Assembly (NCBI RefSeq): GCF_027923765.1
Contig: NZ_AP026709.1
Coordinates: forward strand, 3,698,063 to 3,762,062
Origin: Pseudodesulfovibrio nedwellii
GTDB taxonomy: Bacteria; Desulfobacterota; Desulfovibrionia; Desulfovibrionales; Desulfovibrionaceae
Direction: 5' to 3'
Length of the DNA: 64,000 nt
Made by a program: the position numbers and the translations under genes. The notes under the pieces were generated by a model that worked only from the letters and a program-made list of their open reading frames with translations, did no database searches and had not been told where the DNA came from. Below are positions 1 through 11,495 of this stretch, in pieces. The stretch's first letter is position 1. Every line of letters starts with the position of its first letter.

Positions 1-1
1 G

Positions 2-3000
2 GACATTTTGTACGTCCGCATTGACCGTCGCCGGAAGATGCCAGTCACCATCCTGCTTAAAGCGATGGGACTTTCTCGTACTGATATCCTTGATTATTTC
101 TACGAAATTGAATCTTATTCTTTGCTTAAAACCAAAGTACAGCGCAAGGTCGTAGAAGAGCAATTCCGTAAGGAAGAAGCTTTTGCCGACATTAAAATCG
201 GTGATAAGGTTGTGGTCAAGAAGGGCCATAGCTTCACAAAGGGTGCTTGGAAGAAGCTCGTCAAGAACGAGGTTAAGAATATCGAGGTTGATCCGGTTTC
301 TTTGCTCGGATTGTACTTGGCAAAGGACATCGTCGATAAAAATGGCGAAGTTTTGGCTGAGGCTGCCGAAGAAGTTACCGTTGAACTCCTTGAGAAGCTC
401 CGTGATGCCAAGATTAAGGATCTGGACGTGCTGCATACTCGCGGCCTGGACGTTTCCTCTGCCTTGCGTGATACGCTTCTTCTGGACAAGACTACGGATC
501 TCGAGACCGCACAGATCGAGATTTATCGCAGGCTTCGTCCCAGTTCACCTCCCACGCCTGAAATTGCGTCGAACTTTTTTGAGAATTTGTTCCGCTCTTC
601 CGACTACTACGATCTGTCCAGCGTGGGTCGTTACAAACTTAACTCTCGTCTGAATCAGGACGTGGATTTGTCCACTCGCACTTTGACCAACGAGGATATT
701 CTTCTCGCAGTCAAGGAACTTATGCGACTCATGGACACCCATGGTCCAGCTGATGATATTGACCATTTGGGCAACCGTCGTGTTCGTCCGGTGGGAGAAC
801 TGGTAGAAAACCAGTACCGCATCGGCCTCGTCCGCATGGAACGCGCTATTAAAGAGCGCATGTCTTTGCAGGAAGTCGCTACGCTGATGCCCCATGATCT
901 GATCAACCCCAAACCGGTTGCTGCAGTGCTGAAGGAGTTCTTTGGAACTTCACAGCTCAGCCAGTTCATGGATCAGACCAACCCGCTTTCCGAAGTTACT
1001 CACAAGCGTCGTCTGTCCGCTCTTGGACCCGGTGGCTTGACTCGTGAGCGTGCTGGTTTTGAGGTCCGCGATGTGCATACCTCTCACTATGGTCGTATTT
1101 GTCCTATTGAAACGCCTGAAGGACCGAATATTGGTCTGATCGTTTCTTTGACGACGTACGCCAAGGTCAACGATTATGGTTTTATTGAAACACCGTATCG
1201 TAAGGTTGTGAACAAGCAGACCACCACTGATATATCCTACATTGACGCCTCCAAGGAAGCCAAGGAGATTGTGGCTCAGGCCAATGCTCCTCTGGATGAT
1301 AAGGGTGTTTTTGTTGATTCACGTATCAATGCACGTATTGCCGGCGATATTCAACAAGTCGCAGCAGAAGAAGTCACCTGCATGGATATCAGCCCGAGCC
1401 AGACGGTTTCCATCTCGGCTGCGCTGATTCCCTTCTTGGAACATGATGACGCCAACCGTGCGCTCATGGGTTCCAACATGATGCGTCAGGCTGTTCCTCT
1501 GCTTCAGGCTGAGGAACCCCTGGTCGGTACCAATATGGAAGGTCCGGTCGCTCGCGACTCAGGAGCTTGTGTGCTGGCCGAAGAAGACGGTATCATCCAC
1601 TTTGTGGATGCTGAACGTGTTATTATCAACTATGATAATGGGATTTCCCCGAATACCGGCGGTGCCAAGCATTACGAATTGCAGAAATGGCACAAGTCCA
1701 ACCAGAACTCCTGCTTTGGACAAACTCCCCGCGTACAGGTGGGGCAGCGTGTCAAAAAGGGTGCAGTTCTGGCTGATGGCCCCGGCATTGATCATGGTGA
1801 ACTCGCCCTGGGTAAGAACTTGCTTGTTGCGTTCATGCCTTGGTGTGGTTTCAACTACGAGGACTCCATTCTCATTTCCGAGCGTATGGTCAAGGAAGAC
1901 GTGTTTACCTCGATTCACATTGAGGAATTTGAATTGGTCGCCCGTGACACAAAGCTTGGACCCGAAGAAGTGACCCGTGATATTTCCAACGTTTCTGAAG
2001 AAATGCTTCGGAACTTGGATGAGTGCGGTATCATTTGTATTGGTGCTCGCATCAAACCGGATGACATTATGGTCGGTAAAATCACGCCCAAGGGCGAGAC
2101 ACAGCTGACTCCGGAAGAGAAACTCCTCCGTGCTATCTTTGGTGATAAGGCTCGCGATGTGAAAAACACCTCTTTGAAGGTGCCGCCGGGAATTTCCGGT
2201 ACCATCGTTGACGTCAAGGTCTTCAACCGTCGTTCCGGCGATAAGGATGACCGCACCAAATCGATCGAAGATGCGGATCTCGCAGCCTTTGATGTCAAGG
2301 AAATGAAGCATATCGCTTCCTTGACCGCTTCGACTCGTGACAAAGTATGGGCAGCCTGCGAAGGTGGAAAGCTCAAGAAAGAGCTGATTGGACCCAAGAA
2401 GACCAAGCTTGGCGCAGTCGGCGAGGTTATCGAGCGAGAAGCGCTGGATGCACTTCCTATTAAAAAGATGATCGGTATATTCGATAAGGATATCAATGAT
2501 CAAATCAAGCTGATCGCTGCCGATTATGAGCAGCAGGTCGCTTTTATAAAGAACATCTATGACGTCAAGCGCGATAAAGTCACCGAAGGTGACGATCTGC
2601 CTCCGGGCGTCATCAAGATGGTCAAGGTCTATGTCGCCGTTAAGCGTAAATTGAGCGTGGGCGATAAGATGGCTGGCCGTCACGGTAACAAGGGTGTCGT
2701 ATCCTGCATTCTTCCTGAGGAAGATATGCCGTTCTTTGATGACGGTACTCCCATGGATATCGTTTTGAACCCGCTGGGCGTTCCCTCCCGTATGAATATC
2801 GGGCAGATCATGGAAACCCATTTGGGCATGGCCGGTCGCAAGCTCGGTCAGCAGGTTACAAAGATGATGGAAGAGAGCGGCAACGCGCTCAAGGACATCC
2901 GTGAGGACGTCAAATCCATCCTTGATACACCTGACATGTACGAACTCATCGACTCCATGAGTGATGAAGAGTTTGTGACAGCGCTCAAGCAGTTGAAGAA

Positions 3001-3553
3001 CGGTATTGTTGCCAAGACACCTGTGTTCGACGGCGCGAATGAAGACGGCATCTGGGGCTGGCTTGAGAAAGCCGGGCTCGCCTCTGACGGTAAGTTCATC
3101 TTGTTTGATGGCCGTACTGGCGAACCGTTCCACAGCCGTGTCACTGTTGGCATCATGTACATTCTGAAACTGCATCACCTTGTTGACGAGAAGATTCATG
3201 CCCGGTCTACCGGTCCTTACTCGCTCGTTACGCAGCAGCCTTTGGGCGGTAAAGCTCAATTTGGTGGCCAGCGTCTGGGTGAGATGGAAGTCTGGGCTCT
3301 TGAGGCCTACGGCGCCGCCTATCTTCTGCAGGAGTTCCTCACCGTCAAATCTGATGATGTGCAGGGCCGTGTGAAGATGTACGAAAAGATTGTCAAAGGT
3401 GATAACTTCCTGGAAGCCGGCTTGCCGGAATCCTTCAACGTTCTGGTCAAGGAACTCATGTCGCTGGGTCTGGATGTGACTTTGCACTACGAAGACCGTA
3501 AGCGTCCCGTTGCTCCTGCTGCTCCCGCAGCCATGAAGCCGCTGGTGGACTAA
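2..3553 (+). CDS. rpoB: RNA polymerase subunit beta, 5' end missing
   Basis: This is the beta subunit of RNA polymerase, which forms the catalytic core with beta'. The reading frame is already open at the window edge, and its first residues ([11 protein letters not shown]) match an internal part of the family. About 160-190 N-terminal residues are therefore outside the window, judged from the usual length of about 1,340-1,370. The 1,181 residues that remain are intact, with the KITPKGE and [13 protein letters not shown] blocks and the C-terminal [20 protein letters not shown] segment of the clamp. rpoC follows after 83 bases that contain a hairpin. Identity is certain; only the start is missing. 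Confidence 0.98.
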   Translation, partial: DILYVRIDRRRKMPVTILLKAMGLSRTDILDYFYEIESYSLLKTKVQRKVVEEQFRKEEAFADIKIGDKVVVKKGHSFTKGAWKKLVKNEVKNIEVDPVSLLGLYLAKDIVDKNGEVLAEAAEEVTVELLEKLRDAKIKDLDVLHTRGLDVSSALRDTLLLDKTTDLETAQIEIYRRLRPSSPPTPEIASNFFENLFRSSDYYDLSSVGRYKLNSRLNQDVDLSTRTLTNEDILLAVKELMRLMDTHGPADDIDHLGNRRVRPVGELVENQYRIGLVRMERAIKERMSLQEVATLMPHDLINPKPVAAVLKEFFGTSQLSQFMDQTNPLSEVTHKRRLSALGPGGLTRERAGFEVRDVHTSHYGRICPIETPEGPNIGLIVSLTTYAKVNDYGFIETPYRKVVNKQTTTDISYIDASKEAKEIVAQANAPLDDKGVFVDSRINARIAGDIQQVAAEEVTCMDISPSQTVSISAALIPFLEHDDANRALMGSNMMRQAVPLLQAEEPLVGTNMEGPVARDSGACVLAEEDGIIHFVDAERVIINYDNGISPNTGGAKHYELQKWHKSNQNSCFGQTPRVQVGQRVKKGAVLADGPGIDHGELALGKNLLVAFMPWCGFNYEDSILISERMVKEDVFTSIHIEEFELVARDTKLGPEEVTRDISNVSEEMLRNLDECGIICIGARIKPDDIMVGKITPKGETQLTPEEKLLRAIFGDKARDVKNTSLKVPPGISGTIVDVKVFNRRSGDKDDRTKSIEDADLAAFDVKEMKHIASLTASTRDKVWAACEGGKLKKELIGPKKTKLGAVGEVIEREALDALPIKKMIGIFDKDINDQIKLIAADYEQQVAFIKNIYDVKRDKVTEGDDLPPGVIKMVKVYVAVKRKLSVGDKMAGRHGNKGVVSCILPEEDMPFFDDGTPMDIVLNPLGVPSRMNIGQIMETHLGMAGRKLGQQVTKMMEESGNALKDIREDVKSILDTPDMYELIDSMSDEEFVTALKQLKNGIVAKTPVFDGANEDGIWGWLEKAGLASDGKFILFDGRTGEPFHSRVTVGIMYILKLHHLVDEKIHARSTGPYSLVTQQPLGGKAQFGGQRLGEMEVWALEAYGAAYLLQEFLTVKSDDVQGRVKMYEKIVKGDNFLEAGLPESFNVLVKELMSLGLDVTLHYEDRKRPVAPAAPAAMKPLVD

Positions 3554-3577
3554 GGCCGGACTGTTAAAAGGTAATAG

Positions 3578-3605
3578 GCCCGGTCAGTCGAAAGACTGGC
3601 CGGGC
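3578..3605 (+). other. Hairpin in the rpoB-rpoC spacer
   Basis: Two 12-base arms, GCCCGGTCAGTC and GACTGGCCGGGC, enclose a GAAA tetraloop and pair throughout, with one G-U pair. No T tract follows, so it is not a classical terminator. It ends 31 bases before the rpoC start. An RNA processing site or a stability element between the two messages is an inference. Confidence 0.6.
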
Positions 3606-3636
3606 ATGAAATAACTTCTTACGATAGGGGATATCC

Positions 3637-6600
3637 ATGACGTTGGACGATCTGTTCACATTGCGTGGAGCGCCGAATGCTGCTGCCCAAGGGCGTAACC
3701 TGAAGGCTATCCAGATATCCATTGCTGCGCCTGAGACTATTCGTGAATGGTCTTTTGGCGAGGTTAAAAAACCGGAAACCATCAATTACCGTACCTTCAA
3801 GCCGGAGCGGGATGGCCTTTTCTGTGCCAAAATCTTCGGTCCTGTGAAAGACTACGAATGCAACTGCGGTAAGTACAAGCGCATGAAGCACCGCGGCATC
3901 GTCTGCGAAAAGTGCGGCGTTGAGGTCATTGCCTCCAAGGTTCGCCGTGAGCGCATGGGCCACATCGAACTTGCTGCTCCTGTTGCACACATATGGTTTC
4001 TGAAGACTCTCCCTTCCAAGATCGGTACCCTGCTCGACATCACCATGGCCGATCTGGAAAAGGTCTTGTACTTTGATTCCTTCATCGTTCTTGATCCGGG
4101 CGAAACCCCGCTCAAGACGCATCAGGTCGTGTCTGAAGATCAGTATTTTCAGGTTATCGACCACTTCGGTGAAGACGCATTGACCGTTGGTATGGGGGCA
4201 GAAACTGTCCGCACCATGTTGCAGGCGCTTGATCTGCCGACCCTTCGTGCTGAATTGCGTGAAGAGTCTCAGACCACACGGTCCCAGACCAAGAAAAAGA
4301 AAATTACCAAGCGACTGAAGATCGTCGAGGCTTTCCTCGAGTCTGGCAACAAGCCGGAGTGGATGATCATGGAAGTGATTCCCATCATTCCGCCCGAACT
4401 TCGTCCGTTGGTTCCTTTGGATGGTGGTCGTTTTGCCACTTCCGATCTCAATGATCTGTATCGGCGCGTTATCAACCGTAACAACCGTCTGAAAAGACTG
4501 TTGGAACTGGGCGCTCCTGAGATTATTATCCGCAACGAAAAACGTATGTTGCAGGAAGCCGTTGACGCATTGTTCGACAACGGTCGACGCGGCCGTGCCA
4601 TTACGGGCACAAATGGTCGTCCGTTGAAATCCCTGTCCGACATGATCAAGGGTAAACAAGGTCGCTTCCGTCAGAACCTTCTGGGTAAGCGTGTTGATTA
4701 TTCTGGTCGTTCCGTTATTGTTGTTGGTCCCAAGCTCAAGTTGCATCAGTGCGGCTTGCCCAAGAAGATGGCTCTCGAACTTTTCAAGCCGTTCATTTAT
4801 TCCGAGCTTGAAAAACGTGAGTTGGCCACTACCATCAAATCTGCAAAGAAAATGGTCGAGCGCGAAGATCTGGTCGTCTGGGATATCCTGGAAGACGTGG
4901 TCCGCGAGTATCCGATCATGCTTAACCGCGCACCGACCTTGCATCGATTGGGTATTCAGGCTTTTGAGCCTCTGCTCATCGAGGGTAAGGCCATTCAGTT
5001 GCATCCGCTCGTCTGTTCCGCATACAACGCGGATTTCGATGGTGACCAGATGGCCGTCCACGTTCCGCTTTCAGTGGAAGCGCAGATCGAATGCCGCGTT
5101 TTGATGATGAGCACCAACAATATCTTGAGTCCGTCAAACGGAACTCCGATCATCAACCCGTCGCAGGATATTGTTCTTGGACTGTATTATCTGACAACTC
5201 CGCGTTCCTTTGAAAAGGGCGAGGGAATGACTTTCTCCGATTCGGCAGAAGTCATCTCCGCTTACGATTTTGGTGTTGTTGGTATTCATGCCAGGATCAA
5301 GGTTCGCATTGACGGCGAGATTATTGAAACGACTACTGGTCGTATTATTGTTGCCGAGCTGTTGCCAAAGAATGTTCCTTTTGCTTTGGTTAACTGTGTT
5401 CTCAATAAGAAAAATATTGCAGCTCTGGTTACTGGTGCTTACCGTCTGGCCGGTACCAAATCCACGGTTATTCTGTGTGATAGAATCAAGGATCTGGGTT
5501 ACGAATTCGCAACCCGTGCTGGTGTGACCATTGGTGTCAAGGATCTCAAGATTCCTGATGCCAAGCCTAAGATGCTCGCTACCGCCAATGTAGAGGTTGA
5601 CGAAATCGAGAATCAGTTCCAGGACGGTATCATCACCCGTACAGAGAAATATAATAAGATTGTTGACGTTTGGACCAAGGTTACAAACGACATTTCCAAC
5701 GAAATGATGCAGGAGATATCTACGGACATTTTGACCGATCCCAAGACCGGCAAAACCGAAGTAAACTCCAGCTTCAACCCAATCTATATGATGGCGACCT
5801 CTGGAGCTCGAGGCAACCAGGACCAGATGCGTCAGTTGGCTGGTATGCGTGGTTTGATGGCAAAGCCTTCTGGTGAAATTATCGAGACCCCAATTACGGC
5901 TTCCTTCCGCGAAGGCCTGTCTGTTCTCCAGTACTTTAACTCCACTCACGGTGCACGAAAGGGCTTGGCTGATACCGCGCTCAAGACTGCAAACTCTGGT
6001 TACTTGACCCGTCGCCTCGTGGATGTTGTCCAAGATGTGACAGTGTCTGAAATTGATTGCGGTACCGTGGATGGTCTTGAAATTGGTCACCTTATGAAGG
6101 GTGGTGAAATCAAACAGCGTCTGGCCGAACGTGTCCAAGGTCGTGTGACCATGTTTGACACTTTTGACGAAGATACTGGTGAATTGGTCATTCCGGCCAA
6201 TTCCATCATTGATGAAGCTTATGCCCAGAAACTCGATAAGTCGGGTGTGAACTCCATTCTCATTCGTTCCGGTTTAACCTGTAAGTCCAAGCAGGGCATA
6301 TGCGCCATGTGTTATGGTCGAGACCTTGCACGCGGCCATCTGGTCAACGTCGGTGAGACGGTCGGTATTATCGCCGCTCAGTCCATCGGTGAGCCTGGAA
6401 CCCAGCTGACTATGCGTACCTTCCATATTGGTGGTACCGCATCCAAGGAAATTGAATCTTCGAACATCGAATCCCAGCACAATGGTCGCACCGTGACTTC
6501 TCGTATGCGTACTGTCGTCAACTCCGAAGGCCACAAAATGGTGCTCGGTAAGAGTTGTCAGGTTGGAATTATTGACGAGCAGGGCCGTGAGCGTGAAAAA

Positions 6601-7791
6601 TACACGCTTCCATCCGGTTCTCGTTTGTTGGTGGACGAAGGGCAGGATATCAAGAAGGGAACCCCTCTGGCTGAGTGGGATCCGTACATGGAGCCGTTCA
6701 TTGTTGACGTTTCCGGTGCTATCAAATTCAAGGATATCATTGAAGGCAAGACCGTGCAGGAAGATCGTACTTCCAAGGCATCCTTCACCATTATGGAATA
6801 CCGTACTACCAACTTCCGTCCCTCGGTCGGTCTGTTGGGTGAAGACGGAACCCCCGTGCAGCGTCCCGGCACCGAAATCGATGCCAACTTCGCTATGCCT
6901 GTGGGCGCCATTCTGATGGTTAAGGACGGTGATATGGTCAAGGCCGGTGACGTTATCGCACGTAAACCACGTGAGTCTTCCAAGACGAAAGATATCGTTG
7001 GTGGTCTCCCGCGCGTCGCAGAGCTGTTCGAGGTACGCAAACCCAAGGATATGGGTGTTGTCACCTCCATTGACGGCATTGTCACCTTTGGTGCTGAAAC
7101 CAAAGGTAAGCGCAAAGTTGTTGTCACGCCGGAAACCGGTGACGTTCAGGAATTCCTTATTCCCAAGGGTAAGCATATCACGGTTCAGGAAGCTGACTTC
7201 GTGGAAGCAGGTGACCTGCTGACAGAAGGCAACCCGGAACTGCATGATATCTTGCGCATTAAGGGTGAAAAGTTCCTGGCTGGTTACCTTGTTGAAGAAA
7301 TTCAGGATGTGTATCGTTTCCAGGGTGTTAACATTAACGATAAGCATATTGAAATAATAGTGCGTCAGATGCTTAAAAAGGTTTCCATCCTCGAACCTGG
7401 TTCTACCTCCTTCCTTATCGGAGAGCAGGTGGATAAGATCAGGTTTATGTTAGAGAACAATAAGGTCTCAGATGAAGGTGGCACTCCCGCTATAGCCGAG
7501 ACTTTGGTTCTGGGTATTACCCAGGCATCTTTGTCCACGGATTCCTTCATCTCTGCAGCTTCCTTCCAGGAAACAACCAAGGTTTTGACCGAGGCTTCTT
7601 TGAAAGGTAAGTGTGATCATCTGCGCGGCTTGAAAGAAAACGTCATTGTTGGTCGTTTGGTGCCCGCTGGTACCGGCTTCCGCAAGTACACCGAAGCAGG
7701 CATTGCAGTGCCGGAACAGACGGAGCGCCCGGATAAGTTCCTTGAGGAACTTGAAGAGAGCCCGTTACTGGTTGACGTCCCGCAGGCCTAG
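3637..7791 (+). CDS. rpoC: RNA polymerase subunit beta prime
   Basis: This is the largest RNA polymerase subunit and carries the catalytic magnesium. The invariant NADFDGD motif is at residues 464-470, so D466, D468 and D470 hold the metal. The N-terminal zinc site is C75, C77, C90 and C93. A second cysteine cluster ([11 protein letters not shown]) lies in the C-terminal half, and the bridge and trigger helix region ([18 protein letters not shown]) is complete. The length of 1,384 residues is normal for the family. The start follows an AGGGG element at 3626-3630. A terminator closes the gene downstream, so rpoBC appears to end before the str genes. Confidence 0.98.
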   Translation: MTLDDLFTLRGAPNAAAQGRNLKAIQISIAAPETIREWSFGEVKKPETINYRTFKPERDGLFCAKIFGPVKDYECNCGKYKRMKHRGIVCEKCGVEVIASKVRRERMGHIELAAPVAHIWFLKTLPSKIGTLLDITMADLEKVLYFDSFIVLDPGETPLKTHQVVSEDQYFQVIDHFGEDALTVGMGAETVRTMLQALDLPTLRAELREESQTTRSQTKKKKITKRLKIVEAFLESGNKPEWMIMEVIPIIPPELRPLVPLDGGRFATSDLNDLYRRVINRNNRLKRLLELGAPEIIIRNEKRMLQEAVDALFDNGRRGRAITGTNGRPLKSLSDMIKGKQGRFRQNLLGKRVDYSGRSVIVVGPKLKLHQCGLPKKMALELFKPFIYSELEKRELATTIKSAKKMVEREDLVVWDILEDVVREYPIMLNRAPTLHRLGIQAFEPLLIEGKAIQLHPLVCSAYNADFDGDQMAVHVPLSVEAQIECRVLMMSTNNILSPSNGTPIINPSQDIVLGLYYLTTPRSFEKGEGMTFSDSAEVISAYDFGVVGIHARIKVRIDGEIIETTTGRIIVAELLPKNVPFALVNCVLNKKNIAALVTGAYRLAGTKSTVILCDRIKDLGYEFATRAGVTIGVKDLKIPDAKPKMLATANVEVDEIENQFQDGIITRTEKYNKIVDVWTKVTNDISNEMMQEISTDILTDPKTGKTEVNSSFNPIYMMATSGARGNQDQMRQLAGMRGLMAKPSGEIIETPITASFREGLSVLQYFNSTHGARKGLADTALKTANSGYLTRRLVDVVQDVTVSEIDCGTVDGLEIGHLMKGGEIKQRLAERVQGRVTMFDTFDEDTGELVIPANSIIDEAYAQKLDKSGVNSILIRSGLTCKSKQGICAMCYGRDLARGHLVNVGETVGIIAAQSIGEPGTQLTMRTFHIGGTASKEIESSNIESQHNGRTVTSRMRTVVNSEGHKMVLGKSCQVGIIDEQGREREKYTLPSGSRLLVDEGQDIKKGTPLAEWDPYMEPFIVDVSGAIKFKDIIEGKTVQEDRTSKASFTIMEYRTTNFRPSVGLLGEDGTPVQRPGTEIDANFAMPVGAILMVKDGDMVKAGDVIARKPRESSKTKDIVGGLPRVAELFEVRKPKDMGVVTSIDGIVTFGAETKGKRKVVVTPETGDVQEFLIPKGKHITVQEADFVEAGDLLTEGNPELHDILRIKGEKFLAGYLVEEIQDVYRFQGVNINDKHIEIIVRQMLKKVSILEPGSTSFLIGEQVDKIRFMLENNKVSDEGGTPAIAETLVLGITQASLSTDSFISAASFQETTKVLTEASLKGKCDHLRGLKENVIVGRLVPAGTGFRKYTEAGIAVPEQTERPDKFLEELEESPLLVDVPQA

Positions 7792-7836
7792 GAACGAAAA
7801 GAAAATAACACGGTATCAACCGTGTCTAATTGATTG

Positions 7837-7875
7837 AAAAGATTGGAGAGGTCCGACCTCTCCAAATCTTTTTGG
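7837..7875 (+). terminator. Terminator after rpoC
   Basis: The stem GATTGGAGAGGTC / GACCTCTCCAAATC is followed by CTTTTT. The stem is long and GC-rich in its centre, with one unpaired base. A smaller inverted repeat (ACACGGT-ATCA-ACCGTGT) lies just upstream at 7808-7825. Together they separate rpoBC from rpsL. Confidence 0.8.
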
Positions 7876-7917
7876 TAAGAGAACCGAAAAGTATCCGAGA
7901 AGTTCGGGGCGAATCAC

Positions 7918-7946
7918 TTGACAAGCCCGGAGTTTTTAGATTACTT
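7918..7946 (+). promoter_or_regulatory. Possible promoter of the str genes
   Basis: A perfect -35 TTGACA lies at 7918-7923, 84 bases before rpsL. The best -10 at 17 bases is TTACTT, which is poor; TAGATT matches better but is only 13 bases away. The position, just after the rpoC terminator, suits a promoter, but the -10 is not convincing. A TTTGCGC direct repeat lies nearby at 7956-7973. Confidence 0.3.
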
Positions 7947-8007
7947 GCGGTCCTCTTTGCGCAATCTTTGCGCGTGGGTAATCTATTAACTATTGATTGG
8001 AGGATGA

Positions 8008-8379
8008 ATGCCCACCATTAACCAACTCATCCGTAGAGGCCGCAAAGCGCAGCCCAAGCGGAAGAAAACCCCGGCTCTGATGGAATGCCCTCAGCGTCGT
8101 GGTGTTTGCACTAGGGTTTACACAACAACCCCTAAGAAGCCGAACTCCGCGCTTCGTAAGGTTGCTCGTGTTCGCCTGACCAACGGCATGGAAGTAACTG
8201 CCTATATTGGTGGTGAAGGCCATAACCTGCAGGAACACTCCGTGGTTCTTATTCGTGGCGGTCGTGTAAAGGATTTGCCAGGTGTTCGTTACCATGTTGT
8301 CCGCGGTACTCTCGATACCTCCGGTGTTGATGATCGTCGTCGTGGTCGTTCCAAGTACGGCACCAAGCGTCCTAAATAG
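8008..8379 (+). CDS. rpsL: Ribosomal protein S12
   Basis: S12 lies at the decoding centre of the 30S subunit. The 123-residue protein contains the conserved [13 protein letters not shown] loop. Lysine is kept at position 43 in this loop, the usual streptomycin-sensitive form. The ATG follows TTGGAGG at an 8-base gap or less, which fixes the start. It is the first gene of a str-type operon with rpsG and fusA, and the gap to rpsG is long (95 bases) and structured. Confidence 0.98.
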   Translation: MPTINQLIRRGRKAQPKRKKTPALMECPQRRGVCTRVYTTTPKKPNSALRKVARVRLTNGMEVTAYIGGEGHNLQEHSVVLIRGGRVKDLPGVRYHVVRGTLDTSGVDDRRRGRSKYGTKRPK

Positions 8380-8397
8380 GTTAGCCTTTTTCTAAAT

Positions 8398-8454
8398 GCC
8401 CGGGGAGGGATGACAAAGTAGGGCGGAGGCTGCCCCAAATAATGTCCCCCCGGC
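8398..8454 (+). promoter_or_regulatory. Structured rpsL-rpsG spacer, possible S7 operator
   Basis: A GCCCGGGG arm at 8398-8405 faces a CCCCCCGGC arm at 8446-8454, and an inner hairpin GGGC-GGAGGCT-GCCC lies between them. In Escherichia coli the spacer between rpsL and rpsG is the target of S7 autoregulation. The same role here is an inference from position and pairing only. Confidence 0.4.
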
Positions 8455-8474
8455 GGAACTTCAAGGAGAAAAAA

Positions 8475-8945
8475 ATGCCTCGTAAAGGTCCTGTCCAAAA
8501 GAGACAGATCCTGCCGGATCCAGTATACGGCAGCAAACTCATCACTCGCTTCATCAACCGGCTTATGCTGGATGGTAAGAAGAGTACTGCAGAAAGAATT
8601 TTCTACCAGGCTATTGAAACCCTGGCTAATAAGACTAACGAAGAGCCTTTGAGAGCTTTCGAAAAGTGCTTGGACAACATTCGTCCTTCTTTGGAAGTCA
8701 AATCCCGTCGCGTCGGTGGTGCCACCTATCAGGTACCTCTCGAAGTTCGCCCGGACCGTCAGACCGCTCTCGCCATTCGTTGGCTGATCGGTTATGCACG
8801 TGGTCGCGGAGAGAAGGGCATGGTTGCCCGTCTGTCTGGTGAACTGCTGGACTCCTTCAATAACCGTGGCGGCGCTGTCAAGAAGCGTGAAGATACCCAC
8901 AAGATGGCTGAAGCTAACAAAGCTTTTGCTCACTACCGCTGGTAG
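8475..8945 (+). CDS. rpsG: Ribosomal protein S7
   Basis: S7 starts assembly of the head of the 30S subunit and binds 16S rRNA. The start chosen is the ATG at 8475, which follows AAGGAG. An upstream in-frame ATG at 8442 would add 11 residues with no family support. The resulting 156 residues begin [11 protein letters not shown], as S7 proteins do, and end with the usual [15 protein letters not shown]. fusA follows after 15 bases. Confidence 0.97.
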   Translation: MPRKGPVQKRQILPDPVYGSKLITRFINRLMLDGKKSTAERIFYQAIETLANKTNEEPLRAFEKCLDNIRPSLEVKSRRVGGATYQVPLEVRPDRQTALAIRWLIGYARGRGEKGMVARLSGELLDSFNNRGGAVKKREDTHKMAEANKAFAHYRW

Positions 8946-8960
8946 TCACGGAGTATTACA

Positions 8961-11033
8961 GTGGCGAGAAAAGTACCCAGAGACAAACAGCGCAATATCG
9001 GTATTATGGCCCACATCGATGCGGGCAAAACTACTACGACAGAGCGCATTCTGTTTTACACCGGCGTTTCCCACAAGATCGGTGAAGTTCACGACGGCGA
9101 AGCTACCATGGACTGGATGGTTCAGGAGCAGGAACGTGGTATTACCATTACTTCTGCTGCAACCACCTGCATGTGGCGCGACCATCGTGTCAATATCATT
9201 GATACACCTGGTCACGTTGACTTCACCATGGAAGTTGAGCGCGCTCTGCGCGTGCTGGATGGCGCTATAGCCGTTTTTGACTCCGTGGCCGGAGTCGAGC
9301 CTCAGTCTGAGACTGTCTGGCGTCAGGCGGATCGCTACCGCGTTCCTCGTATGGCGTTTGTCAACAAGATGGACCGTGTTGGCGCGGATTTCTTCCGTTG
9401 TGTTGATATGATGAAGACACGCCTCGGCGCCAAGGCCGTTCCCGTTCAGCTGCCCATCGGTGCAGAGGACGAGTTTGAAGGTGTTGTCGATCTCATCGAA
9501 GGAAAGGCTTACATCTATGATCATAAAGATCATGGTGCCAGCTTCTCCACCGTTGATGTGCCTGAAGAGCTTCAGGACCAATATGAGTTGATGCGTTCCG
9601 AGATGATCGAAGCCATTGCCGAGGAAGACGAAGTCCTTCTCGAAAGGTACATGACTGAAGAGGAACTGACCGCTGATGAACTGCGCGAAGGTGTGCGTAA
9701 GGCTACTAACAGCCTGACCATCTGCCCCGTTCTGTGCGGCACCGCATTCCGCAACAAAGGCGTTCAGCCTCTGCTTGACGCTGTTGTCGATTACATGCCG
9801 TCTCCTCTCGATATCGAAACCATGAAGGGTATCGATCCTCATACCGAGGAAGAAATCGAATGCCCCTGCGACGACGACAGGCCGCTCGCAGCTCTCGCTT
9901 TCAAACTCATGACTGACCCCTTTGTCGGCCATCTGACCTTCCTGCGTATCTACTCCGGTAAGATCGTCAGCGGTGACACTGTCATGAACGCTGCCACCGG
10001 CAAGAAAGAGCGCATTGGTCGCCTTTTGAAAATGCACGCTAACAAGCGTGAAGAAATAAAAGAGGCATACGCTGGCGACATCGTCGCTGCCGTCGGCCTC
10101 AAATACGTAGCCACTGGTGATACCATGTCGGATCTCAAGAACGCTGTCGTTCTTGAATCTCTTGATATCCCCGATTCAGTTATTGAAGTGGCTATTGAAC
10201 CCAAGACCAAGGCAGACCGTGACACATTGTCCGCTGCTCTCGTCAAGCTTGCCAAGGAAGATCCATCTTTCCGCGTCAAGGGTGACGAAGAGACCGGACA
10301 GACCCTGATCGCCGGAATGGGCGAGTTGCATCTCGAAATCATTGTTGATCGTCTCCTCAGGGAGTTCAACGTGAATGCAAACGTGGGTGCACCCCGCGTT
10401 GCGTACAGAGAGACCATCTCCGCACCGAAAAAGGTCGATGTCAAACACGCCAAACAGTCTGGTGGTCGTGGTCAGTATGGCCACGTTATCCTGGAAATCG
10501 AACCCAATCCTGAGAAAGGGTACGAATTTGAGGATGCTATCAAGGGCGGCGTTATTCCCAAGGAATACATCCCCGCTGTTGATAAGGGCATTCAGGATGC
10601 CATGAAAAACGGTATCGTCGCCGGTTTCCCGGTTGTCGATGTGAAGGTCAAGCTTGTTTACGGCTCCTATCATGAAGTCGACTCCAGCGAACAGGCCTTC
10701 TATATTGCCGGTTCTCAGGCAATCAAGGAAGCTTGCAGAGGCGCCAAGCCGGTCTTGCTTGAGCCGATTATGTCGGTTGAAGTTGTGACCCCCGAGGATT
10801 ACCTCGGTGATGTCATGGGTGACTTGAACGGCCGTCGTGGACGCGTGGGTGAAATGGAAGCCCGCACCGGTGTCCAGGTTGTTCGGTCTTTCGTCCCGCT
10901 TTCCGAGATGTTCGGATATGCCACTGATCTTCGTTCGAAGACACAGGGCCGCGCGACGTTCACCATGCAGTTCGATCACTACGAAAAGTTACCGAACAGC
11001 TTGGCTGAAGAATTGATGAACGGAAAAGATTAA
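8961..11033 (+). CDS. fusA: Elongation factor G
   Basis: This translational GTPase moves tRNA and mRNA through the ribosome. The P-loop AHIDAGKT is at residues 17-24, followed by the switch II motif DTPGHVDF and the NKMD specificity motif. Domains II to V are all present, and 690 residues is the normal length. The start is GTG, preceded by CGGAG. No tuf gene follows: rpsJ comes next, after 131 bases of leader-like sequence. Confidence 0.98.
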   Translation: MARKVPRDKQRNIGIMAHIDAGKTTTTERILFYTGVSHKIGEVHDGEATMDWMVQEQERGITITSAATTCMWRDHRVNIIDTPGHVDFTMEVERALRVLDGAIAVFDSVAGVEPQSETVWRQADRYRVPRMAFVNKMDRVGADFFRCVDMMKTRLGAKAVPVQLPIGAEDEFEGVVDLIEGKAYIYDHKDHGASFSTVDVPEELQDQYELMRSEMIEAIAEEDEVLLERYMTEEELTADELREGVRKATNSLTICPVLCGTAFRNKGVQPLLDAVVDYMPSPLDIETMKGIDPHTEEEIECPCDDDRPLAALAFKLMTDPFVGHLTFLRIYSGKIVSGDTVMNAATGKKERIGRLLKMHANKREEIKEAYAGDIVAAVGLKYVATGDTMSDLKNAVVLESLDIPDSVIEVAIEPKTKADRDTLSAALVKLAKEDPSFRVKGDEETGQTLIAGMGELHLEIIVDRLLREFNVNANVGAPRVAYRETISAPKKVDVKHAKQSGGRGQYGHVILEIEPNPEKGYEFEDAIKGGVIPKEYIPAVDKGIQDAMKNGIVAGFPVVDVKVKLVYGSYHEVDSSEQAFYIAGSQAIKEACRGAKPVLLEPIMSVEVVTPEDYLGDVMGDLNGRRGRVGEMEARTGVQVVRSFVPLSEMFGYATDLRSKTQGRATFTMQFDHYEKLPNSLAEELMNGKD

Positions 11034-11059
11034 CGTAGAGCCGAGGATTTTCCCTTTGC

Positions 11060-11086
11060 TTGACACTGCGGCGAGTCGGGTGTAAT
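11060..11086 (+). promoter_or_regulatory. Possible promoter before rpsJ
   Basis: TTGACA at 11060-11065 and TGTAAT at 11081-11086 match the consensus 6/6 and 5/6, but the spacer is only 15 bases. The -10 overlaps an inverted repeat (GTCGGGT at 11075-11081, ACCCGAC at 11089-11095). It lies between fusA and rpsJ and would allow separate transcription of the S10 genes. Confidence 0.4.
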
Positions 11087-11131
11087 CAACCCGACCGCTG
11101 CAATGAACCGTGCCATTATCAATTTTGGCAC
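11068..11131 (+). promoter_or_regulatory. S10 leader with two hairpins
   Basis: The first hairpin pairs GTCGGGT (11075-11081) with ACCCGAC (11089-11095), with a partial outer stem of TGCGGCG against CGCTGCA. The second pairs GTGCCA (11110-11115) with TGGCAC (11126-11131). In E. coli the S10 leader is bound by L4. A similar role here is only suggested by position. If the candidate promoter is used, transcription would start inside the first hairpin. Confidence 0.35.
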
Positions 11132-11164
11132 GAGCAAAGATAAATCCTTTGAGGAGAAAGCACT

Positions 11165-11485
11165 ATGGCTGCTTCGATGGCGAGCGATCGCATCAGAATT
11201 AAATTGAGATCATACGATTACCGTATTTTGGACAAGGCTGTCACCGAGATCGTTGACACCGCCCGGAATACGGGTGCGGCAATTGCCGGCCCCGTGCCGC
11301 TGCCCACCGACATTCATCGTACTACTGTTCAGAAGTCTGTTCACGTTGACAAAAAGTCTCGTGAGCAGTTTGAAATGCGTATTCACAAGCGTCTTCTGGA
11401 TATTCTTGAACCAACTCAGCAGACTGTTGACGCTCTTGGCAAGCTTTCCTTGCCTGCCGGCGTGGACGTCGAGATCAAGCTCTAG
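11165..11485 (+). CDS. rpsJ: Ribosomal protein S10
   Basis: S10 is part of the 30S head and, as NusE, also takes part in antitermination. The 106-residue protein contains the [14 protein letters not shown] and GPVPLPT segments of the family. The ATG at 11165 follows GAGGAG with an 8-base gap. A second ATG at 11177 would give the more usual [10 protein letters not shown] start, but its spacing from the ribosome binding site is too long. It heads the S10-type gene run. Confidence 0.97.
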   Translation: MAASMASDRIRIKLRSYDYRILDKAVTEIVDTARNTGAAIAGPVPLPTDIHRTTVQKSVHVDKKSREQFEMRIHKRLLDILEPTQQTVDALGKLSLPAGVDVEIKL

Positions 11486-11495
11486 GAGTATAGTT

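Noticed and set aside
1559..3487. A 642-codon open frame on the minus strand inside rpoB
   Set aside because: It is fully antisense to rpoB, has no recognisable domain, and the rpoB codon bias explains the lack of stops.
3619..5061. A 480-codon open frame on the minus strand inside rpoC
   Set aside because: It is antisense to rpoC coding sequence with no protein family signal.
7830..8021. A 63-codon frame between rpoC and rpsL
   Set aside because: It begins in the rpoC terminator, overlaps the rpsL start and has no ribosome binding site or family match.
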